Origin: Nymphaea colorata
Taxonomy: Eukaryota; Streptophyta; Magnoliopsida; Nymphaeales; Nymphaeaceae
DNA: 64,000 bases
Assembly (NCBI RefSeq): GCF_008831285.2
Contig: NC_045139.1
Span: 3,480,704 to 3,544,703, forward strand
Direction of reading: 5' to 3'
Shown one piece after another: positions 1 to 11,640 of the stretch. The notes under the pieces are model-generated. The model saw only the letters and a list, made by a program, of their open reading frames with translations, searched no databases and was not told the origin of the DNA. Numbering within the stretch: position 1 is the stretch's first letter; each line of letters begins with the position of its first letter. Position numbers and translations under genes: made by a program.

Positions 1-206
1 AAAGAACAGATATTCTCTGTTCCAAATCGGAACGCCATAGATGTTTTGCTGTTTGAGTGTACAGCTCCTATAACTCTAATCTGAAGAGGAACTATCTAAT
101 AGGCATGAATAAATAATTGAGGTACATTCTGGGCTTCACATTTGGCGGGAAGAATATTGGGCTATTGGAACATGTATTCTGAGAGCATATGATCCAAAAA
201 CACCAC

Positions 207-360
207 AGTGTTTGATAGCCTCGGATCTAATTACATGTAAAAAACCATAGATTTAAAGTTGAATGGGGGAAGGGGCTCTGACATTAAATCCACAGAACTG
301 AGATCCTAATAATTCCAGGTCATTGTAGATTAAAGATCCATGTTAAAACAAACACACCCT
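207..360. repeat. MITE-like element, family A, copy 1
   Basis: The left end carries GTGTTTGATAGCC and the right end AAACAAACACACC. These are imperfect inverted repeats with a GTGTTTG core. The internal segment ATTTAAAGTTGAATGG and the preceding ACATGTAAAAA recur near 60560-60602 on the same strand and near 53970-54010 in reverse. Terminal inverted repeats plus shared interiors at scattered sites point to a non-autonomous DNA transposon family. The superfamily is not determined; no clean target-site duplication was confirmed. Confidence 0.5.
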
Positions 361-1233
361 TAATCTTATTTCGGGAAACATGATATAAGTATAAATGTTG
401 TTCCTAAAACTAATAATCAGGCAATGTGGATAACCACATTATATTTCTTCAAGCCAAAACGTATCATTTTTTGAAATATATTGTAAGAATATGTGCTTCA
501 ATAATACAACGTTCTTCATATAGTATCATCGGTCCGAGTTCATTGGATTCGTCTAACATCTGTTGTCTCCAAGTGTTTGAGCAGGACTACTTTTGGTAGA
601 GAAGGACAGTGAGCTCGGACCAATTAGAGCAAGATCTTTCATTATAGAACAGGTGTCCTCAAGACTAGCAGATCGGACACACACCGTCCTTGTACCAGAG
701 TACTCGAGCAGCGGAACCTACGCTATCTCAAATCCGTGTTTGATGAGTGAAACATTCTTCACGTCATCATTTGCTTCAGGTGAAAGAACGATTGTACTTT
801 AACCATGGCGACACGAACGAGAGAAATTCCCTGATGACTACAACTTCTGCCTTGACGCCTATCTATGTGTTAACATGAGGGTGTACGGAAAAAGACAAAG
901 TATTAAAAATCTAGATGTCCGACTTTTTGTCACGGTCAAGCTGTCCAGGGAGAAGAACAACCACGATTACTTGTCCTGCCATCAAACATCTCGACGGAGT
1001 GAAAAATACGTAGGTGGAAACTGATCCCACCACCACTTGGCCTCGAGATATTCTCATCCTATAAAACGAACTGCACCACCATGGCATGTTTGCGACTTGC
1101 GACATGCACACTTTCAAGTGATATCTTGTCACCCTTTTACTTAAATGCATGCTACGACTATTTTGTCTCCTCATTCAATGCAGAAAATAACCAGTATAGT
1201 CATGACGTTATTTTTTTTATAGAAGATAGAAGC

Positions 1234-1307
1234 TCTTTCTCTCTTTCTTTCTTTTTCTCTCTCTCTCTTTCTTTCTTTTTCTCTTTCTCTCTCTTTCTCT
1301 CTCTTTC

Positions 1308-1389
<82 letters not shown>
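1234..1389. repeat. CT-rich tract followed by (AT)n microsatellite
   Basis: Positions 1234-1310 are almost pure pyrimidine (CT and TTTC units). They pass directly into about 39 AT units at 1312-1389. This is simple-sequence DNA. The apparent open reading frames across it (SLSF and IYIY runs) are artefacts of the repeat. Confidence 0.95.
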
Positions 1390-1393
<4 letters not shown>

Positions 1394-2647
1394 GTGAGTG
1401 AATGGATGAATAAATGATGATTGACTATTTAAAGACTATTTAACCAGAGTTATTTAGTTGAAGCGTATAAATTAAAATAAAAACAAAAAAAATACAAACT
1501 AATATTAAATAACGAAAATGTCTATTTGTTTTTGTTTTTTTCTTAATTGTTTATCATGTTCGATTAAATGGTATCAAATGATTAGGTTAATTATTTATCT
1601 TGTTCGATTAAACTGTATCGAAAACGTATTCCTGAGCTTAATGCGTGAAAACAAATGGTTAGGTGATTATAAAAAATCATATCACCATTTAATTTTCTTT
1701 AATATATATATATATATATGAGAGAGAAAGAACTTTGAGAAACCTAGACAGTGATTGATGGATGTGCTTGGTTGTTATTTTCTTAGCGATGTAAGTTTGT
1801 CTTTTTTTACACATTTCCAAAGCATTTAAAGGACTTTGTTTTCTTCTTCTCGTGGAGATTTCATCAATTATTTGTGCTGTGGAAACATGTCCATGCTGCC
1901 GTACTGCCGATCGATGGATCCAGGTCATTTTCACGGTTTCACCTTTTAAGTTATTTTTTCTCCAATTGAAATCCATAATGACCGAACTAAAGGGCTCCAT
2001 AAATACGAAAACAAAAAGACAAATTGCAATTATGATAAACATGTGCCACTTTTATTAATAAATTAATTACAAAATCAAGCTTACCTTTGACAATATCTCA
2101 TAAGATTTTGTAACACCCACGAGTGATAAACATATTAAGGCTCTGTGGTAAATAAAACACGAATTTACCATAAAGATTGAAGCATATTTGCGAACACCTA
2201 ATTCTAATGTTACACAAATGTTCTCTAATGTTTTCACATAATATTTCAACTGTCAAACAACCCATAATGTACAAAGGATCATTTTAAAAAATAACTGCAC
2301 TTTTACCAAAAGAATCATATCCAATGTTGAAAAACATATCAAAATGACTAAACAGCAGGTTACTGTTTAGGGCATGTGAAGTATCCAAGCTTCGTTTAAT
2401 AATAGTACTTTTTCTATGTCAGAGCTAATAGTCAACCGAAATAATTGATCTACATATGATTCTGCACATTTTTTACATCTTTCTTCCAATTTTATCCCCT
2501 AAGGCATCTCCTTTGCAGCACAAGACTCCAAAATTTTACCGTACATCTTTATATATATCTCTTCATGAAGTTAATTACTAAGAAAATAATGTAAAAATGA
2601 CAATAAACAACTAGATTTATATAAGGGGCATGATAAAGTAATCTTAC

Positions 2648-3892
2648 CTCTGCAGCTGCTTTGGATTTTGGTGTCACATGAAAAATGAAACATCTCCTCC
2701 CAGTTAATCTAAAACTCTCTGCTCTATTTTCTTCTACTGCAGCTGATGTGATGCTTGGGCTACTAGAACTGCAATCCAGTGGAGTAATTTGAGTCCCCAC
2801 ATCTCTCATCCGTGACCCATTTCTTCCCTTCAATTCTTCTACATCATACATTCATGATATAAATGAAAACATAAACACATCCACATGCATACTTACAGAT
2901 TTACATTCATCGATAGCACAGAAAAAGAAGAAGAAATTAACAATGGAAGATCGATTCGAACCTGAAGCAGTGACTTCTTCGATTGCAGGGATGGAGAGGG
3001 GCTTGGACTCCTGAGGACCATGAGAAGGAAAGGAGAGAGGAGCAGACTTGAAAGTCCTGGTTAGGACTGGCACTGTCCGGGAACGCTGTTCGGCCCATGT
3101 CTTGGTAGCCAGAGAGGAGGAAAGGCATTGGATTGGCACTTCACCAGACAGTGGATTGCAGATGTACCTCTCTGCTTCATCCCACTTTGAGTTCAGGAAC
3201 CTCCCTTCCAAGTACCTCATTGATGCCATGCTCTCCCTTGCTGATCCACATCTTGCCTGCTGTAAGGCTACTCTTTTTTTCATCACCACCCACATGGTAC
3301 AGAACAGGAATTACAACAGTGGAACAACCACATACAGTGATGCATTTATATGTGTGTATATGGGCATACATACACACATGGAACATGCATGCATACTGTA
3401 TTATGTTAAGGTACATATTTATCATCTTTTTGGCTAGAACTTGGAACTTTTATCCCTATCTCACTCACTGGAGAAGTCTGTCATTTCTAGGAAGATGATG
3501 CAAATGAAGGGTGTGCAGCCAAATATGCAAGTATATTTGCAGAAAACTTACCTTTTAGGGCCTCTGTGAAAGAGTAGGTTGACGGGTCAATGTGGCCTAC
3601 GGAAAAAAAGAATGGGAATTAACAAGGAGAAGAAGAAATCCAGAGAGAGAGAGAAGGAAACAGATGGTGGGTAGGCCGTAGATTGATGGCTACCTTTAGG
3701 AATATAACCAGGTGAAGATGTCGCACTGGAGAGGCTGTAATGGCGGAAAGATCTGGACTCCCTGAAGCTCTTGATAGTGGCCGCAGAGAGGTGGGTGATT
3801 GCTCTGCCTGACTCGCTTCCATCCCCTGTAATGCATGCCTGCAGCAGCAAACCTTCATCTCGAAATCTTGAATGTTTGACACCATGATCCAT
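2648..3892 (-). CDS. Remorin-like plant-specific protein, 5' exons only
   Basis: Four minus-strand exons join in phase: 3892-3694, 3596-3552, 3267-2962 and 2838-2648. They give 247 residues starting MDHGVKHSRF. The junctions use GT/AG. The exon 3 acceptor (GTAG before 3267) is weak, and I chose it because it keeps the frame. Visible motifs are YIPKGHIDPSTYSFTEALK in the first third, SKWDEAERYICNP in the middle and MRDVGTQITPL in exon 4. From memory of plant proteins, SKWDEAE followed by a RDxGTQxTP block occurs in the N-terminal, disordered half of long remorin-type plant proteins. No C-terminal coiled-coil remorin domain or stop codon in phase was found. The gene therefore either continues past the left edge through a long intron or is truncated. 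Without splicing at 2648 the frame would run to a stop at 2549. The exons look real; the family name is tentative. Confidence 0.6.
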
Positions 3893-5656
3893 ATCTCAAT
3901 GCACACACAGAGAAAGAGAGAGAGGGAGACCGAGAAACAGAGAGAGAAAGAGAGAGAGAGTCTGAAGGTGGGGGTAGAGAGAGAAGAGAAGCAAATGACC
4001 AGAAAGTTATCCCACTTTTGGCTTTTAAATTCAATTTCTTGATTGTTGACATGATTACCATGCAGGAGCAGGAACAGCGGGCTTGGGATGCTGCTGCTGT
4101 CTCAATTTTGTCTGTGTCGTTGGGTTGTTTTCTTCCTGGCTTACCTGCACAGCAGGGCCGGAAACTTTCTCATATAAAAAGTTGTGCCGCTGGAAGGAAC
4201 ATCGCCCGATCCGACTTGGCTCCCATGAAGTCGTCTCGGCCAGCAAAAGCCGTGTCGGTGGGGTCTCACTTTGTATGTATGATCACTGTTCTTCTTGTCT
4301 TGTACAGTGAAAAACTATATGTTTACCCACAAAATGCCAACATTGAATCACATTGGAGCAGTACTACCAAGATTGACCTCGGCGGATCGTTTTAGTTCGC
4401 TTTAGAGGTCATTTGGCAGTCGAAACTGAATGTTTCATGAGTCTCTGTTAAAGATTGGAGCAAATTCATATAACACTTACAAGGTATTTTTTCTGCCGAA
4501 TAATCTCTTAGTTAACATAAAATGCATCCCATGTTAGAGATAAGGTGATTTGAGATCTTGGGATATCAGATTTTAGAATTGAAAGATGCAAAGGTTACAT
4601 GACAATCTATATATATATTCATCTCCAGTATGTGAATATGTAGTGTATTAAGAAGACCTAAAAGCATGAATTCTAAAATTTATAGTTCAGTAATCACTTT
4701 CTATCTTAGGTTTTGAGTAATCAAACACCCTTTGATTGAACTAACTAATAACAAACTCGAGTATTAATTTGACATTTACATACTTACATGGCCTGACTGC
4801 TCATGTACAAGTTTCAGGTCCTCATTTTCAGGCATCATTTGTCTCGGAGCAGGTCAACTTAGACCTAACCAGGCTCAGTCCGAGCTACGCCTCGAGCCAA
4901 CTTGTGCTACTCTGACTACTATGCTTTAGTTTGGTAGTTTTCAAAGCTTGTTGACCTTGGAGGCTTAACTTCAACGTGAAAAGCTAGCCAAGTGTTCCTT
5001 TATGTCAAATCATTGTGAATAGATCTAGCAAGAAGACAACCATCTCATAAAGTTAAAAGCAGATTGATTGATTGATTTTTTATTCTGTTTATGACAAAAG
5101 AAAAATAAGGGTGTGTACCCAAATGATGAATTATACTTAGAGATCTTTGGCAACAACTAACACAGTACAATATGGGGTTCTTAATTTATGGCTATGAAAT
5201 CTGCAATTTGTTAGGATTATGAATTGCAGAGAGCAAATCCTTGCATTTAAGATTTGGATTAATCGAAAGCTTCCAATGAATTCTTATGCATAAATTAAGC
5301 CAACTCCTGGCCAATTCAGATCCACCCGAGTCAGGACCAGACCCGGTTCAGCAGTTCCGGGTCATGGGATCGAGACAACTTGGGAAGGGTGAGGGGACTC
5401 TACTTTTCTCATATTTGAACGAAAATGACGCAAAGAAATGTGGGCATAGAGGGGAGTTGCAAGGAAATCACGGTAACAGCTCGACGCTCATCTCAGCCTT
5501 TGATTGTGGCTCACAAGCATTTGTATTGTTATGGGGATTTTTGTACTGGGAATATTGCAAGCCGGTAGTACTTGTAAGACAATCATGCATGTTATTGGGA
5601 CCCCAAAAGGTTCTTCAAGAATTTGACATGCAATCATGCCCATTTTATTTTGTAGC

Positions 5657-5658
5657 TA

Positions 5659-5703
<45 letters not shown>
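5657..5703. repeat. (AT)n microsatellite
   Basis: About 23 AT units, interrupted once by a C. Confidence 0.95.
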
Positions 5704-5705
<2 letters not shown>

Positions 5706-5992
5706 CTTCGTATCCAAGTTCGATAAAGAAATCCTCCATCCTTTTTTATGGCACAAAAAATGCATCTTAATTGAAAAAAAACGTGTTAAGTACGTGAAAA
5801 ACAAGTCAGTCTTATAAAACGGTAATTAGATACATCTTTTAAAAAAACATTAGAAAATGAAAAACATAAAAAAAATTGGCATCATATGCATTTTTTTGCA
5901 TTTTATTATTTTCTATTTTTTATAATTTTCAGGATTTATTAAATGTTTTATTTCTAAAAAAAATTTATCGACAGTTTTTCGAGATATTCTCG

Positions 5993-6128
5993 ACATATAC
6001 AACTTTGTCATATTATATCTGAGAAATTCCTCACCGTATAATAGTCATACATGATATTTTTGAGATATATAACTTTGTCATATTATACCCAAGAAATTTA
6101 TCGCCGTATAATACCCATACATGATATA
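5993..6128. repeat. Degenerate tandem repeat, about 70 bp unit, two copies
   Basis: Two adjacent copies share ACTTTGTCATATTATA, AGAAATT, CGTATAATA and CATACATGATAT in the same order. The first starts near 5993 and the second near 6064. This looks like an old local duplication in non-coding DNA. Confidence 0.75.
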
Positions 6129-7625
6129 TGTAACAATGCTTTATACTCATTCATCCGATGCAATGCATAAAATGAAACTGAACTCAATATGATCAGATTT
6201 CAGTTTATAGATATAAAGGACAAGGTAAATCTAGTGGATGCCAAACATTAATGCAAAGTTAAAATCTGAGAATTATTCATTAAAACATAATGATCTCATT
6301 GGTATTAGTGACCAGTTTATGGTATGGTGACAGTTTAGTTATAATCCTTTAGTGACTAACTTTTAAATTTAATCATCCTGCAACTATTATATACATATAT
6401 AAAACAAAGGGTTTGGCACCGACACATTATGGGGTTATTCTTTTATATATGAGAATTACAAAAGCAGCTTAACATTAGAATTATTCAGAAAGAACTTCTT
6501 AACACTTGAAAAATTATGGATGACCGCCTAAATTTATAAAATAACTATGAAACGAGTCCTCGGTTTATATAAAGGCTTTTTTGCCCAAAAGAAACAAAAA
6601 AAAAAGTTTCTGTAAGGTTTCGAATAAGTTTTCTCTATTTTCTTCTTCGAAGAGGACGAGCAGCAAAATACATATGGTATTAAAGGCTCGCAACTGCGTG
6701 TGAAGGCCATGAAAGAAGGCATGTCCTTCGTCATAGGCCTTTTCTTTTATAAGTCACCATGTTCAGAAGCATCTTACTGTCATTAATTCAATTGTCATAT
6801 GTTCCCCTTGCTGTCCAAGCAAAAAGAATGTTGAAGATGCTTCAAATGCCCTTTTGCCTACAACACCAATATTTTATCAGCTTTGTTTAGGTAGACTTGA
6901 TAAAGTTTTATATGAAACGTTTGAAGTTTTCATACCAATTGCTTGTTAACATGAGTGTAAGAGATTCGAAACGATTTGTTCATAAATTTTTACAATTTTA
7001 AACCCAAAAAAAAGTGTAAAAAATGATCTTAGCCCATTGATGATATCCACTTTGATGTGTTTTTTTTTTTAATGTTCATTTAGGAGAAACCACTTTGAGC
7101 ATAAAGCTTAAGGTTCTGGCTTGATTTGGGGCCTGAGTGAATCCGCAGTATACCCTTCAACTTGAAGGTAGTGCTTGTCATCATTTACGGCCCAAAAGAA
7201 TAAAAATGACACATTGTGGCCTATTAGGCTGACCAGGCGGTCCTGATAGGCTGCCCACTATCGGAGTGAGGCCCACCCCCTCTCTTCTAGCGTGTGCCCT
7301 TCTTGCTGGAAGCCCACTTGGCTGGGTCCCCACGGGCCTGCCAGAAGGCGAGGGGGAAGCTTTAGGAAAGAGCAAAGCACCATAGAAGGGAAGATGAGAG
7401 AAGGGAGCCCTAGAGTTAGGGTTCACACTCTTCATAGATATATATGCCTTTGCATATATTGTGCATGCACGCACATACATATGTAAGTATTATATTTTCA
7501 ACTAGTGACCAACTAAATTTTATATTGGTAAAGACAAGTCAAGAAAGGATGTTGCAATAGAACCCAACAATGATTGACTCTTGCCCTTACCAATATTGAA
7601 GTTTTGATCTTCTTCAACTTAATTC

Positions 7626-7719
7626 AACTTAAATCACTTCAATTCTGCTGACTTTGTATTTATCATAAGAGGAACTTAAATCACTTCAATTCTGCTGACT
7701 TTGTATTTATCATAAGAGG
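7626..7719. repeat. Perfect 47 bp tandem duplication
   Basis: The units 7626-7672 and 7673-7719 are identical by eye, beginning AACTTAAATCACTTC and ending CATAAGAGG. Identity suggests a recent slippage or repair event, or an assembly duplication. Confidence 0.9.
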
Positions 7720-7797
7720 GGTGGGCATGAAGAGTGTCTCCATGCCCTTCTTATGCTCCAAACCAAGTTCATCAACCAAGTTTAAGGCGTGTACGTG

Positions 7798-7877
7798 GTA
7801 TTGGATCTGATTCAGGGTCGAAACCAGATCCAAACCAAGTTTGTATTGGATCTCATTCAGGGTCGAAACCAGATCCA
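7798..7877. repeat. 45 bp-period tandem duplication
   Basis: The motif GTATTGGATCT-G/C-ATTCAGGGTC followed by GAAACCAGATCCA occurs at 7798 and again at 7843. There is one mismatch in the shared 35 bases. Confidence 0.85.
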
Positions 7878-8024
7878 GTCCATCTGTAAAAAGTTAAACT
7901 TTTCTCACCCGTCAAAGTTTGCCACCGTCAAGTTACATAAATGATAAGCAAAACATTTATTATATGTTACTTTATTATTTAAGCTTTTATAGATACAAGA
8001 CTAAAAAACGAACTCTTCCACCCA

Positions 8025-8097
8025 AGTGTCAAAATTTTGAAGTTTTTGAGTCAAAATTTTGAAGTTTTTGTGAAATTAATAATAATAATAATAATAA
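8025..8097. repeat. Short tandem duplication and (AAT)n tract
   Basis: The phrase CAAAATTTTGAAGTTTTTG is repeated back to back between about 8031 and 8070. It is followed by about six AAT units at 8079-8097. Confidence 0.85.
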
Positions 8098-8921
8098 ATA
8101 GTCTTCCCGCACCGCCGCACCAATAAATTTTGAGATGTGCCGCTCCGGCACCCGCACCCCGCACTCTGGTAACATAGCAGGTAGGAGTTTTCGCTCTCTT
8201 GTTGGATAGAAAGCACATTGTTGAAGAATCAACAGGACTACCTCGCTCCATTTTATTTGAATAAAAAATATATGTATACAAACTTTTATATGGACACTCT
8301 CTTCTGTCATATTCAAACATCATCCCATAGAACATGCAAATAAAAATGTTTAAAAAATTATAACTTGAATCATTTTCCACAGTGGACCTTTCCCTTAGAC
8401 GATCCAACTCTCACCAAATATACGGTTGCCATGTGAAAACCTAAAATTATGCATGTTTTTTGCAATGCTGTTGAAGATGGAGCAGCCACTTTTTGGAAAA
8501 TGAAAAAAAAAAGTGGGGACCAAATCTTGCACAAGCCGCCCCAGTACTTAGGAAGGACCACAGTATGCCTCTTTCTAACGATGACTGGTGAGAGTGACTT
8601 TTTTTTTTTTTTCTCTTTGTGAGGAAATTTGAATTCTTAAACTTTGCACTTCTTTCTTCATTTATTCTGCAAAATTTAAACGTTAGCATTTCTCTTCATT
8701 TATAGCCAATGATAGTGTTTAGCTAAAAGTAAACTTTTCGAGTGAGCAAGAGGATAACTCGGCCTACCTTTCAGAAAAGAAGGCCAAGTTGTCCCTTCCC
8801 TTTCCCATGCTTTCCGGGTTTAGGGTGGCTTCGGCGCCTAGGGTAATATCATGCTCTACCTTTATAGGGCACGGCGAGTGTTCTTTGACTATAAGCCTAC
8901 ATAATTTCAATTTGATAGAAC

Positions 8922-9010
8922 TTTTCTGGCAGCTCAGTTGGTTAAGTTAATGAAAGCTAGGGTTTGCTCCAATCTTAGGCTGCAGCATAAGAGTAGAGCT
9001 CCAACCTGTT
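8922..9010 (+). mobile_element. tRNA-derived SINE head
   Basis: GGCAGCTCAGTTGG at 8928-8941 closely fits the internal RNA polymerase III A box (TRGCNNAGYNGG). GGTTTGCTCC at 8961-8970 is a fair match to the B box (GGTTCGANTCC) at the usual spacing of about 20-35 bases. The sequence does not close into a tRNA cloverleaf and no acceptor stem is seen. The best reading is the promoter-bearing 5' end of a SINE, or a decayed tRNA. The 3' limit and tail are not clear. Confidence 0.5.
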
Positions 9011-9308
9011 TTGCTTTCTTTACTCAGCAGTGTTCCTGAATCGGAAACACATGGTACAAGAGTATTCTTTCTTCTTGGTGAAATCTACAGTTGTATCTAC
9101 CAAATTAGGAGCACTTATAAGCATACTGATCAAATTTGCTGTCGAAGTTAATAGTGAACAGTAAGAAACACTTTTGGAAGAGTAGCTAGGTACAATGCTT
9201 CCAATATTCCAATAAATTGTGAAAGAAGCAGCATAACAAATCACATTTCCAAATCAGCTTTCTAGAGGATTCAGTTTTAATTGAGAGAAGGGATTGAGAA
9301 CATTTACA

Positions 9309-9327
9309 TGTGTGTGTGTGTGTGTGT
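9309..9327. repeat. (GT)n microsatellite
   Basis: About nine GT units. Confidence 0.9.
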
Positions 9328-9599
9328 ACACCTGTGTACATGCACACTCTTTCCAAAAGAAGGTGAAATTTCAGGGTAGAGGTTAGGAACGGACCCGTAA
9401 TTTTTTTTTTCTTACCAGATCGGAAATTTGGAAAGGAACTTCTAAACTTTTTTTCACATTTGTCAAATTATTTGTTTTTTAAAAATGTCAACTAGTATAT
9501 TTTCTATTTTCAAAATCTTGAGGGGGACAGCTATGGCCCTCGCCAATCCCTTTGTCTCCGTGCAAGCCAGGGTCTTCGAGCGGATACAAGGATGTCTAG

Positions 9600-9776
9600 T
9601 CTTAGGGCTCGTTTGACAAATGGAACATTATATAACTGATTTATGAATACGGCCCAAAGCTTGGGGTAGATTTATGGAATACATTTTTAATGTAGTCCAC
9701 GAATCTACTCCAAAGCTTTGGGTCATATCTATGAAACTATTACACTTTCTTCTATCCGCCAAACCGACCCTTAAAG
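9600..9776. mobile_element. Foldback MITE
   Basis: The left end TTAGGGCTCGTTTGACAAA and the right end TCCGCCAAACCGACCCTTAA are imperfect inverted repeats. The interior also folds back: CCCAAAGCTTGGGGTAGATT pairs with AATCTACTCCAAAGCTTTGG, so the whole unit of about 175 bp is a long imperfect palindrome. This is the architecture of hAT- or Mutator-like MITEs. It has no coding capacity. A related but more diverged unit lies at 31437-31680. Confidence 0.7.
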
Positions 9777-10694
9777 TATAAGTTTTCATGTTTTGCATGA
9801 AACTTGAATCTTTCAGTAGAATTCTCAGCTGTCTTCACATATTCTCTCAGAATTTTAGACATGATACATCCAAGTGTAGTGTTCTTAACCAATTGGGACC
9901 AATCCATGCACTTGCTCTACAATATAGTGTGAAAATGGCTGGTCATGCTTGTGTAAAAGGCAATGTTAGCATGCATCATATGGAAAACATCACATTTGCA
10001 CCACAACATGCAAGCCAAGTGTGTGCCCAACTGGGGCATGCCATCCACATGACAAGTCACAGGGCTGCATGTGATATATGCCCATTCATGCATAGTGCAT
10101 TTGGATTTTTGCTTGTCCTGGCTTGGTGGCAACTACCATCCATGAGTCATCATCATCAACATCAAGGGTCATCCATCAATCAAGAGGAAGAAGGACCACC
10201 CATGTCCTACATATGCCAACAAGAGATGGTTCTTTAGCGTCTATTTTGTGATAAGAATCAGTGTAGGGCATAGGCTGTGGGGTCAAAGGCCATGTGATGC
10301 AGCTCATCAAGGTGACTCACTTTGATAAAGAGTTAATGTAGAAGATGATGAGTGACTGGATATACTCTTCTCTCTTATGAAAGGGATAGCAGAATATGTG
10401 GAGCAGGAGAAGTGGAATTGGAAAGGAAGTTAAAATCAGGTAAAAGAATTCAACTTGGAGAAAACCAACCTAGCGAATGCTTTAGTTCGTTGTCAATTCC
10501 AGTCTCATTAAGGCACATAAAAAGAAAATTCCAGTTTTCAAGTTATTCTTTTCATTTTTCAATAGCCAAGATATTAGAAAAAAGAAACCGGTGAATTTAA
10601 AATTAAGAAATTATTTCTTTAGTTTGGTTTTTACAAGTTCTAGTTATATGGATGAACTTTACGTTTGATCGATGAACTTATATCTGGTTATATA

Positions 10695-10744
10695 AATATG
10701 ATAGTATATTGGTATCTAGAATATGATAGTATATTGGTATCTAG
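10695..10744. repeat. Perfect 25 bp tandem duplication
   Basis: The two adjacent units, 10695-10719 and 10720-10744, are identical by eye, each starting AATATGATAGTATATTGG. Confidence 0.9.
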
Positions 10745-10884
10745 GGGCAAAAAGAGGCTTTTTTTTCAGGGGCGGACTAAAGGGTTCAACCAAACTGTTT
10801 TTAGGCAATATTTGTAGTCTCAAGTGAAATTATTTTCAGTTAAAAACTGTGAAAAGAAGCTCCGGCAGCAAAAATGGCTGAGTG

Positions 10885-11300
10885 GCCGTCACTAATCTTC
10901 CATATTTTCACACTCACTGGTTTGAGTTAAGGGTGAGCAACGGCCCTATCCAGATGGGACATCCGGCAGGGGCGAAGCCAAGATTTTCTTCAGAGGCGGG
11001 CCGGCAGTTCGACCTCTGAATCCGGGTAGGGCCAAACGGAATTATAATACAAAAAATACCTTATGCAATTAAAAAATATTATTTTTTTCAATGTAAAAAA
11101 AAAATTCATTGGCTGAGGTGGAGCCATGGCCTAGGCGGCCCCCCTTCCCTCCGCCCCTGACGTCGGGTACCCGACCTGTGACGGACGGGAGCGTCACCAA
11201 TCTCCCATATTTTCACACGGACGGGAGCGTCACCAATCTCCCATATTTTCACACCCACTGGTTTCAGTTAAGGGTGAGCAATGGGCCCTGTCCAGATGGG
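10885..11300. repeat. Segment duplicated on both sides of a MITE-like insertion
   Basis: The phrase GTCAC-AATCT-CCATATTTTCACAC occurs at about 10889, 11191 and 11231. The first and third copies continue into CACTGGTTT-AGTTAAGGG, TGAGCAA and CCAGATGGG. Between the first copy and the others lies the small inverted-repeat element 10969-11159. The order suggests a duplication around an insertion, then a further partial tandem copy. Confidence 0.7.
10969..11159. mobile_element. MITE-like element, family B, copy 1
   Basis: The left end CAGGGGCGAAGCCAAGATTTT and the right end CCTCCGCCCCTG share an inverted CAGGGGCG-AG core. The interior carries a GCGGGCCGG segment, an AT-rich stretch and GAGCCATGGCC. 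Similar left ends (GGAGCGAAGCCAGGATTTTT and GGGCGGAGTTAAGATTTTTT) occur at 13876 and 59889. No matching target-site duplication is evident. Confidence 0.6.
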
Positions 11301-11640
11301 TCGTCGGATACCCGATCAGGCCAGGCTTGGGTTGCTATTTGACATTCGGTCCATATATTTAAAAAAAAAACTCTCGGGGCTGGATTTGCCCGAGCTGGGT
11401 ATGATGCCAGCTCCTTTAAAAAAATTTTGTGTGCCACTTATGGCTCTTTCTGATATATTAAAAAATGCGACGTTAAGAGTTTGAAATATGAGTAGAACTG
11501 GCAGATATGAAATTGATGGTCCATACCAACCCGATAACTAAGCACACTGGGCTTGGGTTGCTACCAAACGCTTTGAGCTAGCCCGAACCTGACTTTGTCG
11601 AGCCTTGGCCATGGCCAGGCCAGCCCAATGCCTAGCCCTA
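11271..11640. mobile_element. Small element with inverted-repeat ends
   Basis: The left end AGGGTGAGCAATGGGCC and the inverted right end (AGGGCTAGGCATTGGGC on the minus strand) match imperfectly. The body repeats CTTGGGTTGCTA at about 11327 and 11554. There is no transposase. The hAT-like assignment is by end appearance only. Confidence 0.45.

Larger units (their letters stand above)
1..2547. other. AT-rich stretch without a recognised exon
   Basis: Nothing here reads as a conserved exon on either strand. The reading frames present are short and low in complexity. The block holds a MITE-like element (207-360), a CT tract running into a long (AT)n tract (1234-1389) and a short (AT)n tract (1702-1719). 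Because the minus-strand gene to the right lacks its 3' end, this stretch may be its intron or 3' flank. I searched by eye for a remorin-type coiled-coil exon on the minus strand and did not find one. Confidence 0.5.

Noticed and set aside
4018..4395. 125-codon plus-strand open frame upstream of the remorin-like gene
   Set aside because: No recognisable domain and overlaps the likely promoter of the minus-strand gene.
5286..5726. 146-codon plus-strand open frame
   Set aside because: It runs into an (AT)n microsatellite giving IYIY residues and shows no conserved motif.
8928..8970. Functional tRNA gene
   Set aside because: A and B boxes are present, but no acceptor stem or complete cloverleaf can be drawn, so a SINE head is more likely.
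9788..10237. 149-codon plus-strand open frame, rich in His and Met
   Set aside because: No domain, no splice context and no recognised homologue; frames of this length arise by chance in plant intergenic DNA.
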